This document shows, in pieces, positions 34,475 to 43,290 of a stretch of 64,000 bases of DNA. The DNA comes from Oscillospiraceae bacterium (GTDB taxonomy: Bacteria > Bacillota > Clostridia > Oscillospirales > CAG-382): the NCBI GenBank assembly GCA_015064895.1, contig SVRI01000007.1, positions 22,961 through 86,960 on the forward strand. The letters run 5' to 3'. The notes under the pieces are model-generated. The model was not told the DNA's origin and did not search any database. It saw nothing but the letters and a program-made list of their open reading frames with translations. A program made the translations under genes and the position numbers. Numbering within the stretch: position 1 is the stretch's first letter; every line of letters starts with the position of its first letter.

Positions 34475-36079
34475 TTATATTCTTTTACTTACGGGAATCA
34501 TCTCTATATCTTCTTCGACATATTTGCCGCCGTCTTTTGAAAATCCGAGCGTTTGATAAAATCCCAATGCCTGAGCCTGAGAATTAACGTGAATAAGGCT
34601 TGCCTTTTCATCTTTTGCAATTTCTTCAAGCATCAAAAGCATCTGCTTTCCGAGACCGAACTTGCGGTACTCATTCTTGACAGCAACCTTACCGATAAGC
34701 CGCTCATTTTTATTATCAAGGTATATCATTCTCGATGTAGCACAGACAACGCCCTTACCGTCATAGACATTGACGAACCATGCAGTATCGTCTTGTATAT
34801 CCCTTGAAGCACCTGCCTTGTAGTTTTGCTCATTTGCAAACACTTCACTTCTTACACTCAAAGCATCCTTAAGCATCATGCTTGACTTACCGGCAATAAC
34901 CTCAAAGCTTTTGCCGCCGCTTTCAACTGTCTTTTTACCCGAAAGAATAAGCGAGCCGAAGGTAAGGTGTGAGGAAAACTCATTAGCAAAGCAATCGATT
35001 TTCTTTTTGATAACAGACTTCTTTTTATCGTTTATCTTGGTAGTACGTTTAGCTCTTATAAGCACATTTTTGGGAGAATGCTCAATGTCGATAAACTCCA
35101 AGACATCAACACTGTACCCGCAGTATTCAAGGTATTTACCCCTTAATGCGTCTGTTGCAAGAGCCGAAAAGCGTTCTTTTAAAAGACCGTAATCACACAA
35201 AAGCGAGAAGTTATCAGACTTAACCTTGCCGTTCATTTCATGCTGACAGCAAGGAACCGAAAAGATATAGTCCGCCTGCCATCTGTAGGCATTATAAAGG
35301 GCATAGTCCGTTGCAACGTCACAGGCATGAAGGGCAATCACCATATCGGGACGTACCTTCGGAAGATAATCCTTGATGTCCATGCAAAGGAATGTGAGAT
35401 TGTCATAGCCGTACTTTTTTGCAAGAGCATTACAGTCATCAATTACCTTTTTCTTAAGGTCAAGACCCACAATATTTACCTTTTTGCGGGCAATTTCTGT
35501 CATGTAGTGGTAGCAAATAAATGTCAGATAACTTTTGCCGCAACCAAAGTCTATGATGTTGTATTCTTCTCTTGGGTCTTTTTTCACAACATCGTCAATA
35601 AACTCTACAAAACGGCAAATCTGCTTATACTTGTCATATCTTGAATTGATAATCTTACCGTCTTTTCCGATAACACCTATATCACAAAGGACAGGGGGTG
35701 CGTTATCAAGGTCAATTATATGGTTCTTTTCTCTGTTATGGGTTATATTTTCCTTTTTGACTTTGGTATTTCTGCGTCTGTTGTGAAGCAGCTTGCCTTT
35801 GGAGGAAATCTTAATACCGTAGACATACTCATCGGTGAAGATTTCAGCCTGTCGGAAACAGACCGTAAGAAGTGAACAGATTTTGTCGCAAAGTCCGTCT
35901 TTAGCTACATTTTCGTGAAAAGCCTGAGTCTTGGTAAAGGACTCGAACTGATACCTCTCGCCCATGGGACGAAGATTGCATTTAACATACTCACTGTCTT
36001 TTTTCATCGGAACGGAAAATACGCCCTTTAAGATATTAAGTTTTGTAATTTCTTCAACAAGTCTTAAAAGCTCTGTCAT
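34475..36079 (-). CDS. Methyltransferase fused to GNAT acetyltransferase
   Basis: 534 residues. Residues 1-360 hold a class I SAM-dependent methyltransferase: NIIDFGCGKSYLTF (about 174-187), VGLDLKKK, LHACDVATDYA and PCCQHE (276-281), resembling the Methyltransf_32 group. Residues about 390-534 form a GNAT domain with RLIGKVAVKNEYRKFGLGKQ and HVNSQAQALGFYQTLGF. No frameshift separates them. Both substrates are unknown. The start at 36079 follows GGAG and lies two bases upstream of the cinA stop. It is last in a five-gene minus-strand operon. Confidence 0.82.
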   Translation of the reverse strand: MTELLRLVEEITKLNILKGVFSVPMKKDSEYVKCNLRPMGERYQFESFTKTQAFHENVAKDGLCDKICSLLTVCFRQAEIFTDEYVYGIKISSKGKLLHNRRRNTKVKKENITHNREKNHIIDLDNAPPVLCDIGVIGKDGKIINSRYDKYKQICRFVEFIDDVVKKDPREEYNIIDFGCGKSYLTFICYHYMTEIARKKVNIVGLDLKKKVIDDCNALAKKYGYDNLTFLCMDIKDYLPKVRPDMVIALHACDVATDYALYNAYRWQADYIFSVPCCQHEMNGKVKSDNFSLLCDYGLLKERFSALATDALRGKYLEYCGYSVDVLEFIDIEHSPKNVLIRAKRTTKINDKKKSVIKKKIDCFANEFSSHLTFGSLILSGKKTVESGGKSFEVIAGKSSMMLKDALSVRSEVFANEQNYKAGASRDIQDDTAWFVNVYDGKGVVCATSRMIYLDNKNERLIGKVAVKNEYRKFGLGKQMLLMLEEIAKDEKASLIHVNSQAQALGFYQTLGFSKDGGKYVEEDIEMIPVSKRI

Positions 36080-36080
36080 A

Positions 36081-37328
36081 TTACAACTCCATAACTTCAT
36101 CTATTGCAGTCATGAGTGCGTTCTTGACTGCAAGTTTTCTTATATATTCACGGTCACGTGTTGCATGCTGACCGAGAAGCATTCTCTTTGCATAAAGCTT
36201 ATCACCGACAGAAACGCCGAGATATACAAGACCTACAGGCTTTTCGTCGCTTGAGCCGCCGGGACCTGCAATGCCTGTAAGTGACAGTGCAATATCGGCA
36301 CCCGAAAGTTTACGGACACCCTCAGCCATTTCCATTGCCGTCTGCTCGGACACGGCACCGTATTTTTCGAGGGTATCTGCCTTAACACCGACAAGCCTCA
36401 TTTTAGCCTCGTTAGCATATGTACAAACTCCAAAGCCGAATACCTCACTTGAACCCGGAACCGCTGTTATAGAGGCGCTAACCAAGCCTCCGGTGCATGA
36501 TTCGCAGGTAGCAATGGTTTTTTTCTTTTCAGAGAGCAGTTTTACAAGGCTGTGTTCTACAGAAGGACTGTCAACATCATAGACAACCCTGCCGAGAACT
36601 GTTTTTACTTCTTCAACTGTTTTTGATATGAGCTTTCTTGCCTCAACCTCATTTTTTCCTCTTGCAGTCACTCTTACCCTGACTTCCCCTTCATTTACAT
36701 AAGGAGCAAGTGTGGGATTCTTCGACTTTGTCATAAGGTCATACAGCTTTTCCTCAACGCTCGATTCACCCATACCGATTATATTGACATTGGAGGAAAC
36801 AAGCACGTGGTCTGTATATTTTGAGAGATACGGTATAACCTGATTTTCAAGCATGGGCTTCATTTCTCTTGGAGGACCGGGTAACATCACAAGAACTTTA
36901 CCGTCTTTCTCTACTGCAATACCGGGTGCCGTTCCGAAATCATTCATAAGAACGGTGCTGGTGTCGGGTACCATAGCCTGTTTGAGGTTATTTTCCGTCA
37001 TTTTTCTGCCCGTCTTTTCAAAGTAAGAATAAAGCTGTTTTTCAACATTTTCGTCCTTATGAAGACCAAGACCTAAAGCCTTTGCACAAAGCTCGGTTGT
37101 TATATCGTCATATGTAGGACCAAGACCCCCTGTAGTTACTACAAGGTCTGCCCTTTTAAATGCATGTTTTAACGTCTCTTCAAGACGGACTTTATTGTCA
37201 CCGCACACAGAGTGATACAACACATCAAAGCCGTATTCGGAAAGACGTTTTGAAATATATGTCGCGTTTGTATTTACTATATCGCCTATAAGTATTTCAG
37301 TTCCGATACACAGTATTTCAGCAATCAA
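36081..37328 (-). CDS. cinA: CinA family protein / nicotinamide-nucleotide amidohydrolase
   Basis: 415 residues. The N-terminal MoCF-like domain (AEILCIGTEILIGDIVNTNA, TTGGLGPTYDDIT, LMPGPPREM) should have ADP-ribose pyrophosphatase activity. The C-terminal PncC domain (about 255-410: ATCESCTGGLVSASITAVPG, LTGIAGPGG) deamidates NMN, recycling the NAD breakdown product. The start is TTG at 37328, overlapping the thiI stop (TTGA), with GGAGG ten bases upstream. The first residues align with the family start. Confidence 0.93.
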   Translation of the reverse strand: MIAEILCIGTEILIGDIVNTNATYISKRLSEYGFDVLYHSVCGDNKVRLEETLKHAFKRADLVVTTGGLGPTYDDITTELCAKALGLGLHKDENVEKQLYSYFEKTGRKMTENNLKQAMVPDTSTVLMNDFGTAPGIAVEKDGKVLVMLPGPPREMKPMLENQVIPYLSKYTDHVLVSSNVNIIGMGESSVEEKLYDLMTKSKNPTLAPYVNEGEVRVRVTARGKNEVEARKLISKTVEEVKTVLGRVVYDVDSPSVEHSLVKLLSEKKKTIATCESCTGGLVSASITAVPGSSEVFGFGVCTYANEAKMRLVGVKADTLEKYGAVSEQTAMEMAEGVRKLSGADIALSLTGIAGPGGSSDEKPVGLVYLGVSVGDKLYAKRMLLGQHATRDREYIRKLAVKNALMTAIDEVMEL

Positions 37329-38518
37329 AATACATTTACCTCCTGAATATAGGCAGATTCAACTGCGTTGTTAACAAGTGTTTCAACATCAAGCTTTGCT
37401 TCTTCAGAGAGAATGTTTTCAAGCTTAGGATTTGTTACGGGATGTCTTGGTGTAAAGACTGTACAGCAGTCCTCAAAGGGCTGGATGGAAATGTCAAATG
37501 TGCCGATTTTACGGGATAGCTTTACAATATCCTCTTTATCCATGGCAATGAGAGGTCTATGGACACAAAGAGTTTTGACAACGCTGTTTGTTGAATTAAG
37601 AGCATTCATTGTCTGGCTTGCAACCTGACCGAGACTTTCGCCTGTAATAAGACATCTGCATTCACGACGGATTGCTATTTCTTCGGCAATTCTCATCATA
37701 AAGCGGCGAAGAAGAAGTGTGAAATAATCTTCGTTACATTTACTCTTTATATGCTCCTGAATTTCGGTAACAGAGGCAACCGTAAGCTTAATCTTACCGC
37801 AGTAATCCTCCATTTGTGATGCAAGCTCCACTACCTTTTCCCTTGCTCTTTCACTTGTATACGGGAAGCTCTCAAAATGAAGTGCATCAATTACAACACC
37901 GCGTTTTGCACACATATAGCCTGCAACTGGGCTGTCAATACCGCCGGAAAGCAGTAAAAGTCCCTTACCTGCACTGCCGTAAGGCATACCGCCCGCACCA
38001 ACAAGGGGGTCAGTATGAATATACGCAAAGTCGGTTCTGATTTCAACTTTAACGGTTACCTGAGGATTATTTACATCAACCTTAAGGTGATGGAATTTTT
38101 CCAGGATTGCACCGCCGCATTCTCTTGAAAGTTCGGGACTCTTAAGAGGAAATTCCTTGTCGGAACGCTTTGATTCAACCTTGAATGTACGTGCATTCCG
38201 AAGTGCATCGGCAGTATATGTTCTTACAGCTTCAAGAACGGCATCCAGTGTCTTTTCACACACAGCCGCCTTACATACGTTCATAATGCCGAAAATCTTT
38301 GTACTCTCAAGCAGTGCCGTATCCATGTTCATTTTTGCTTCTTCGTCAACAGGAGTTACGTAAAGCACCGATTGAACACTGCTGTAAGAGAATTTTCCAA
38401 GACGGTTAAGGCGTCTTTTTGTATCCTTTATAAGCATACTTTCAAAATATGAACGGTTAAGTCCCTTAAGAACAACTTCACCGAATTTTAAAAGTAATAC
38501 TTCGTTATAATTTGCCAT
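37325..38518 (-). CDS. thiI: tRNA 4-thiouridine synthase ThiI
   Basis: 397 residues. A ferredoxin-like and THUMP region (about 1-165) is followed by the PP-loop pyrophosphatase with LLLSGGIDSPVAGY (near residue 187) and the GESLGQVASQT segment. ThiI adenylates U8 of tRNA and accepts sulfur. The C-terminal rhodanese domain of the enterobacterial form is absent, as usual in Firmicutes. A cysteine desulfurase gene, often adjacent, is not seen here. Confidence 0.95.
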   Translation of the reverse strand: MANYNEVLLLKFGEVVLKGLNRSYFESMLIKDTKRRLNRLGKFSYSSVQSVLYVTPVDEEAKMNMDTALLESTKIFGIMNVCKAAVCEKTLDAVLEAVRTYTADALRNARTFKVESKRSDKEFPLKSPELSRECGGAILEKFHHLKVDVNNPQVTVKVEIRTDFAYIHTDPLVGAGGMPYGSAGKGLLLLSGGIDSPVAGYMCAKRGVVIDALHFESFPYTSERAREKVVELASQMEDYCGKIKLTVASVTEIQEHIKSKCNEDYFTLLLRRFMMRIAEEIAIRRECRCLITGESLGQVASQTMNALNSTNSVVKTLCVHRPLIAMDKEDIVKLSRKIGTFDISIQPFEDCCTVFTPRHPVTNPKLENILSEEAKLDVETLVNNAVESAYIQEVNVF

Positions 38519-38538
38519 ATCTATACTATCCTTTCGGG

Positions 38539-39060
38539 TTAATAATCTTCGTCATCCTCATTTTCTGCCTTTTCCCATGCCGCAGATATTTTATCATTGA
38601 GATAATCAGCAAACATCTGATCGGGTTCAAACTTCATCATACTCTTTTTGCCGTTGAACTCAAAAAAATATAAGTAATAGCTGTCGGGTGCAAAATTCTT
38701 ACAGAGGTTCACATTAAAATTAGTCTTTGGAAAGCTGTCCTTTCTTTCTTCGTATTCCTCTTTTGAAACAACATGAGACAGCGACATTTCATAATCAAGA
38801 CTTGACACGCATATACTTTTTTTGCCGGTAACCTTATAGACTTTAAAGCTATCCTCAGCAGCTTCATATATGTAACTGCTGCCTACATATTTGAGATACA
38901 TTTCTATGGATAAAATACCGCAAACAAAAGCCGTAAGCTGATATACAACAACTAAGCGGTTTACCAACCCCGATACAAGAAACAAAATAACAGCAGCAAC
39001 AGCCAAGGATATTGACAGTATTTTTTCTTTTTTACTTTTTGAAGAAGGTCTGAATGTCAT
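38539..39060 (-). CDS. Two-helix membrane protein of unknown function
   Basis: 173 residues. A basic N-terminus (SSKSKKEK) is followed by two closely spaced hydrophobic segments (about 16-33 and 37-52). A soluble domain of about 115 residues follows, ending in an acidic tail. The soluble part looks beta-rich and PH-like, but I cannot assign it. Its start overlaps the phosphodiesterase stop by four bases (ATGA), so it is translationally coupled. Confidence 0.65.
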   Translation of the reverse strand: MTFRPSSKSKKEKILSISLAVAAVILFLVSGLVNRLVVVYQLTAFVCGILSIEMYLKYVGSSYIYEAAEDSFKVYKVTGKKSICVSSLDYEMSLSHVVSKEEYEERKDSFPKTNFNVNLCKNFAPDSYYLYFFEFNGKKSMMKFEPDQMFADYLNDKISAAWEKAENEDDEDY

Positions 39061-39551
39061 TTTTCCACCTCAATTATATCATATTTAACGTCACTGCCCG
39101 AAACCTCAAGTCTGACATATGTTCCGTTTGTGTTATCCCTGGGTCTTGAAAGACTTCCCGGGTTTATTACAAGAACCCCGTTCTGTTCTTTACATAGTGC
39201 CACATGTGTATGACCATACAAAACTATGTCAGCACCCTTATATTTTGCATTGGCGGCAAGACGTTCCGAACCATAATCAACATGATATTTATGACCGTGG
39301 GTATAGAATATTCTTCTCTTTTCTGCAGTAAAACAGCCTTCGGATACCGGATCAAGATACATTGAAGCAAAGTCGCAGTTACCGAGAACACCAAGCTTTG
39401 CAATTGTGGGAAAATCACGCATTACCTCGTTGATATCCTTAAGATTATCACCAAGATGTATAACAAGGTCGGTATTGGCTCTATATTTTGAAACTATGCT
39501 GTACAGAAGCTCTGTATCACCGTGGGTATCAGATACTACAAGTATTTTCAT
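39057..39551 (-). CDS. YfcE/MJ0936-type phosphodiesterase
   Basis: 164 residues of a calcineurin-like metallophosphoesterase. Motifs run in order: VVSDTHGD, HLGDN, LGNCD, THGHK and YGHTHVAL. Members hydrolyse model phosphodiesters; the cellular substrate is unknown. The ATG at 39551 follows GGAGG. A longer in-frame reading extends 54 codons upstream without support and would overlap the divergent small gene. It is first of a five-gene minus-strand operon with thiI and cinA. Confidence 0.88.
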   Translation of the reverse strand: MKILVVSDTHGDTELLYSIVSKYRANTDLVIHLGDNLKDINEVMRDFPTIAKLGVLGNCDFASMYLDPVSEGCFTAEKRRIFYTHGHKYHVDYGSERLAANAKYKGADIVLYGHTHVALCKEQNGVLVINPGSLSRPRDNTNGTYVRLEVSGSDVKYDIIEVEK

Positions 39552-39584
39552 ATAACCTCCGAAAAAACAGAAAGGGTGATCTCG

Positions 39585-39782
39585 ATGAATAAACAGGATT
39601 CGCAGATGCTGTCGCAAAAAATCATGGAAATATCTAAAGACAAGGGAATCGACACAAGAAACGTCGAAACAGCAATCAATCTTATTGACAAGCTCGACAA
39701 AGAAACACTGCAAAGTATCGGCAAAAACCTCGACAGTAAACAGCTGGCACTACTCGAGCAGCTGCTTGAAACAATGAAATGA
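39585..39782 (+). CDS. Small protein of unknown function (65 aa)
   Basis: 65 residues, charged and predicted almost entirely helical (MNKQDSQMLSQKIMEISKDK..., ending LALLEQLLETMK). There is no membrane segment or cysteine. It starts at 39585 with AAAGGGTGA upstream, 33 bases from the divergent phosphodiesterase start. It is the first of three small genes in a row with good ribosome-binding sites and 9- and 44-base gaps, which supports real coding. I do not recognise it. Confidence 0.6.
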   Translation: MNKQDSQMLSQKIMEISKDKGIDTRNVETAINLIDKLDKETLQSIGKNLDSKQLALLEQLLETMK

Positions 39783-39791
39783 GGTGTTTAC

Positions 39792-40052
39792 ATGCCGCAA
39801 AACAGCATTGCAGGTTTACTCTCAGACTCAAATCTTGTTGAAAAGCTAAAAGATGTACTTGAAGGTAATTTATCATCCGAAACAAGCCCTGACACGTATA
39901 TTGAAGAAGGCAACAAGATGTACAGGGAATACATCGACTTAATTCTTGCACTAAAACCGTTCATTCCCGAAAAAAACAAGCACAAAGCCGAGATGCTTTT
40001 AAAAATATTCGAATGTGCCTCGGCACTGCAAAGCATACATACCAAGACATAA
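39792..40052 (+). CDS. Small protein of unknown function (86 aa)
   Basis: 86 residues, soluble, helical, with a YIEEGNKMYREYIDLILALK segment and a basic KNKHKAE turn. GAGGTG precedes the ATG by five bases, and the gene follows the 65-residue gene by nine. The two are likely co-expressed. No family recognised. Confidence 0.6.
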   Translation: MPQNSIAGLLSDSNLVEKLKDVLEGNLSSETSPDTYIEEGNKMYREYIDLILALKPFIPEKNKHKAEMLLKIFECASALQSIHTKT

Positions 40053-40062
40053 TTTAAAATCC

Positions 40063-40081
40063 GGCGGCAAAAATTGCCGCC
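40063..40081 (+). other. Intergenic hairpin in the small-gene cluster
   Basis: GGCGGCAA (40063-40070)/TTGCCGCC (40074-40081) is a perfect 8-bp stem with a three-base loop but no T-run. It may modulate read-through or mRNA stability before the third small gene. Confidence 0.5.
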
Positions 40082-40096
40082 TTAACCGGAGTATTT

Positions 40097-40357
40097 ATGT
40101 ATATACAACACATACAGGAAAAAGGTAAAGACAATTGCAGTCAGTCTGTTACCACATTTCCAAATCATAAAGCCATTGCACAAATGAACCTTTTGAAACA
40201 ACGGCAAACAGGCACAAAACCTTATGCCGAGTCTCAAAATCAAAACGACGAACAGGACAGTCTTCTTGCCGCTGCAATAATGTCAATGTGTATCAACGGT
40301 ACAGCGATTAATCACAGTTCTGCAATTCTACTGCTCATTATGAGTCTAATCATTTAG
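40097..40357 (+). CDS. Small protein of unknown function with hydrophobic C-terminus (86 aa)
   Basis: 86 residues. The first 50 are polar, rich in Gln, Asn and Lys. The rest is hydrophobic (LLAAAIMSMCINGTAIN then SSAILLLIMSLII) and could anchor the protein in a membrane by its tail. GGAG lies five bases before the ATG. Its 3' end overlaps the convergent gene by 12 bases. No family recognised. The context suggests a unit with the two preceding small genes. Confidence 0.5.
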   Translation: MYIQHIQEKGKDNCSQSVTTFPNHKAIAQMNLLKQRQTGTKPYAESQNQNDEQDSLLAAAIMSMCINGTAINHSSAILLLIMSLII

Positions 40358-41122
40358 ATGGGACAACGACTTTGTTTTAAGAGTATAAATAAGCTTATCG
40401 TTTTCATAGCATTCGGCATATACAACGACACCGTAATCAACAGAAAGCGTATACACCTCTGTCTGTGAATAGTCACCCATAACCGTTTCAAAGGTAATGG
40501 TAAGTTCTGAGCCGTAGGTACCGTTTTCAAGATAGAATGATGCCTCATCAAGCTCATAATCGGAACTTAGGAAATTGTCGGCAGTAATAATAAAGCCGCA
40601 TTCGTCGGTAATATCAAAATTGGATTTCGGATACGTTATTACCGATTCGTTGCCGTCTGAAAACATCGTAACAGATATAATTCCGTCATTTTCCGAAACG
40701 GTTTTAAGACTATTTCCCGCACCGTCAGTTACAACGGCATGACTTATACCGTTATCCGACTCAAAGCTGATATTCTGTAACAAAGCAACTTGTGATTCAT
40801 CATAGTACTCTGCAGTCATTTCATGCCTGTATGATTTTACTGCCTCAATTTCTTCAATAAGAGACCTGGCATTTTCATAAGTCAGTTCAGAAACAGGCGT
40901 AACAACCGTTTTTTTGTCGTTATACTCAATTGATTCATCAAGTCCCGAATTGGATTTAATGCTCACATCCTGAGGTTCCTTATATGTGCCAATAAGCTTT
41001 TCAACACGGTCGGGTAAATCGTAAACACCGATTTTATTCAAGCCGATAACTATGAAAAGCAACAAAACAAGCACCAGCACTACATTAACTGCAATACCGA
41101 GGACTTCACGGTGATTCTTCAT
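40346..41122 (-). CDS. Single-pass membrane protein of unknown function
   Basis: 258 residues. One N-terminal membrane helix (about 10-30, VNVVLVLVLLLFIVIGL) is followed by a beta-rich extracytoplasmic domain with many Glu, Asp, Ser and Tyr residues (for example YDESQVALLQNISFE). No catalytic motif or family recognised. It is downstream of the tagO-like gene by 32 bases on the same strand, so a cell-envelope role is plausible. Confidence 0.65.
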   Translation of the reverse strand: MKNHREVLGIAVNVVLVLVLLLFIVIGLNKIGVYDLPDRVEKLIGTYKEPQDVSIKSNSGLDESIEYNDKKTVVTPVSELTYENARSLIEEIEAVKSYRHEMTAEYYDESQVALLQNISFESDNGISHAVVTDGAGNSLKTVSENDGIISVTMFSDGNESVITYPKSNFDITDECGFIITADNFLSSDYELDEASFYLENGTYGSELTITFETVMGDYSQTEVYTLSVDYGVVVYAECYENDKLIYTLKTKSLSHLND

Positions 41123-41154
41123 AAAACACCCCGTAAATTTAGATTTATTGTATA

Positions 41155-42219
41155 CTATTTATCGTTTTTCTGACTACTGTCATCGGATTTTGGTGCGGAA
41201 TCGTATATTTCCTTACCGCCGAAAGCAAGATTCAGAATTAGAATTACAATGGCAACTGCAAACATTGCAATACCGCCGATAAATTTATCAAGCGAAATGA
41301 GAATTGCCGCAATACCCGAAATACCGGATACCGCATAAAGAAGAAGTACCGAATGTCTCTGGTCAAAGCCTTTATCTATAAGTCTGTGGTGAACGTGTCC
41401 TCTGTCAGCAGAAAATGGACTTCTGCCGGTAAAAATACGTCTCATAAATGCAAATGCAGTATCCATAAGAGGAAGTGCAAAAATGAGGAACGGTACTGCA
41501 AAGGATACGATGGCATCAAGCTTGAAGCATCCCAAAATCGAAAGCACCGACAGGCAATAGCCAAGGAAAAGTGCACCCGTATCCCCCATGAATATCTTTG
41601 CAGGATTGAAGTTGAAGGGTAAGAATCCCATACAGCTTCCTGCAAGAATACCTATCATGAGAAGCACTGCAAAGGGTGTTTCGGGATGAAAAGCAAGTGA
41701 AATAAGAAGTGTAAAACAAGATATTGTGGATACACCGCAGGAAAGACCGTCAAGGCCGTCAATGAGGTTAATGGCATTTGTAAGTGCTACTATCCATACA
41801 ACCGTGATTACACCCGACCAGGGACCGAAGGGTATATATCTGCCGAAGAAATTAATCATTTCAATCTGAAGACCGGAAAATACAGCAATCAAGGCAGCCG
41901 CAATCTGCATGAGAAGCTTAAGTATTGCACGCATTTCGTATTTATCGTCAATAATACCGGTAAGTGTAATAAGCAGTGCACCAAGCAAAAATCCGATAAT
42001 CTTCCTATCGATGTCACAGAACACAAGAACACCTATAACAAATGCCGCAAATATCGCAAGTCCGCCCATAAGCGGCATTTCTTTTTTATGCATTCTTCTT
42101 GAGTCCTTGGGGACATCCGTAACATGAAGTTTAAAAGCCAATACTCTTACAATGGGTGTAAGCGTTACCGATATGAAAAACGCACACACAATTGCCAAAA
42201 ACAAATATAAAATATTCAT
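41155..42219 (-). CDS. tagO: Undecaprenyl-phosphate GlcNAc-1-phosphate transferase (WecA/TagO-like)
   Basis: 354 residues with about ten membrane helices. Conserved motifs of the MraY/WecA superfamily are present: KKEMPLMGGLAIF, GIIDDKYEM, NAINLIDGLDGLSCG, FMGDTGALFLGY and the HVHHRLIDKG loop of the TagO/WecA branch. It would start synthesis of wall teichoic acid or another surface polysaccharide by loading sugar-1-phosphate onto the lipid carrier. It follows trpS by 19 bases. The polymer is not known. Confidence 0.9.
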   Translation of the reverse strand: MNILYLFLAIVCAFFISVTLTPIVRVLAFKLHVTDVPKDSRRMHKKEMPLMGGLAIFAAFVIGVLVFCDIDRKIIGFLLGALLITLTGIIDDKYEMRAILKLLMQIAAALIAVFSGLQIEMINFFGRYIPFGPWSGVITVVWIVALTNAINLIDGLDGLSCGVSTISCFTLLISLAFHPETPFAVLLMIGILAGSCMGFLPFNFNPAKIFMGDTGALFLGYCLSVLSILGCFKLDAIVSFAVPFLIFALPLMDTAFAFMRRIFTGRSPFSADRGHVHHRLIDKGFDQRHSVLLLYAVSGISGIAAILISLDKFIGGIAMFAVAIVILILNLAFGGKEIYDSAPKSDDSSQKNDK

Positions 42220-42238
42220 TTCAAGTTCCTTTCAACTG

Positions 42239-43276
42239 TTACTTAACAGAATAAAAACCGACTTTTCTATAAACCTTGCTGAGTGTCTTTCTTGCAAGAT
42301 AAGAAGCTGTGTCGCTTCCCTTTTTCATAACATCCTCAAGGTATGCCTTATCCTTTACAAGTCTTGCATATTCTTCACGGATAGGTGTAAGACCGTCGGC
42401 ACAAACTTCGCCGACTGCCATCTTGAAGTCGCCGTAGCCCTTGCCGTCAAATTCCTTTTCGATTTCATCAAAGCTCTTACCCGTAAAGGAAGAATAGATT
42501 GACATAAGGTTGTTGATACCGTCCTTACCTTCAGCGTACTTTACGCAAGCTTCCGAGTCTGTAACGGCACTCTTAATCTTCTTAATGGTTTCATCCCTTG
42601 TTTCGATAATTGCAACATAGCTCTTGGGATTGGGGTCAGACTTTGACATCTTCTTTGTGGGGTCTGTAAGAGAGTTAATCTTCATACCCGTCTTTACAAA
42701 GTAAGGCTCGGGAATCTTAAAGGTATCGCCGTACACACCGTTGAAACGCTGAGCAACGTCACGTGTAAGCTCTACGTGCTGTTTCTGGTCAATACCGACG
42801 GGTACAAGGTCTGTCTGATATAAAAGAATATCCGATGCCATAAGAACGGGATATGTGAAAAGACCTGCATTTACGTTGTCGGAGTGTTTCTGAGACTTGT
42901 CCTTGAACTGAGTCATTCTCGAAAGCTCACCGAACATTGTATTACAGTTGAGTACCCATGAAAGCTCTGCATGTGCAGGCACGTGGCTCTGTACAAAAAC
43001 ACAGCTCTTTTCGGGGTCAATACCGCAGGCGATATAAAGTGCAAGGGCTTCCTGAGTGTGACGTCTTAAATCGGCAGGCACCTGTCGAACCGTTATTGCG
43101 TGAAGATCAACTACACAGTAGAGACATTCATAGTCGTCCTGAAGTGTAACCCAGTTTTTAATAGCACCGAGGTAGTTTCCGAGTGTTAAAATACCGCTTG
43201 GCTGAACACCCGAAAAAATTCTCTTTTTTGCCTCTGTCTTTTCAGGGGTATTTATAATATTTACATTTTCTGTCAT
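42239..43276 (-). CDS. trpS: Tryptophanyl-tRNA synthetase
   Basis: 345 residues of full class I TrpRS length. The HIGH-equivalent is PSGILTLGNYLGA near residue 26, the Trp pocket region is QSHVPAHAELSW, and the KMSKS loop is KKMSKSDPNPKS near 202. It charges tRNA-Trp. No T-box leader is visible before the operon, in contrast to many Firmicutes aminoacyl-tRNA synthetase genes. It sits 14 bases after an aminotransferase gene and shares its promoter. Confidence 0.96.
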   Translation of the reverse strand: MTENVNIINTPEKTEAKKRIFSGVQPSGILTLGNYLGAIKNWVTLQDDYECLYCVVDLHAITVRQVPADLRRHTQEALALYIACGIDPEKSCVFVQSHVPAHAELSWVLNCNTMFGELSRMTQFKDKSQKHSDNVNAGLFTYPVLMASDILLYQTDLVPVGIDQKQHVELTRDVAQRFNGVYGDTFKIPEPYFVKTGMKINSLTDPTKKMSKSDPNPKSYVAIIETRDETIKKIKSAVTDSEACVKYAEGKDGINNLMSIYSSFTGKSFDEIEKEFDGKGYGDFKMAVGEVCADGLTPIREEYARLVKDKAYLEDVMKKGSDTASYLARKTLSKVYRKVGFYSVK

Positions 43277-43290
43277 TTCTATATCCTCGC

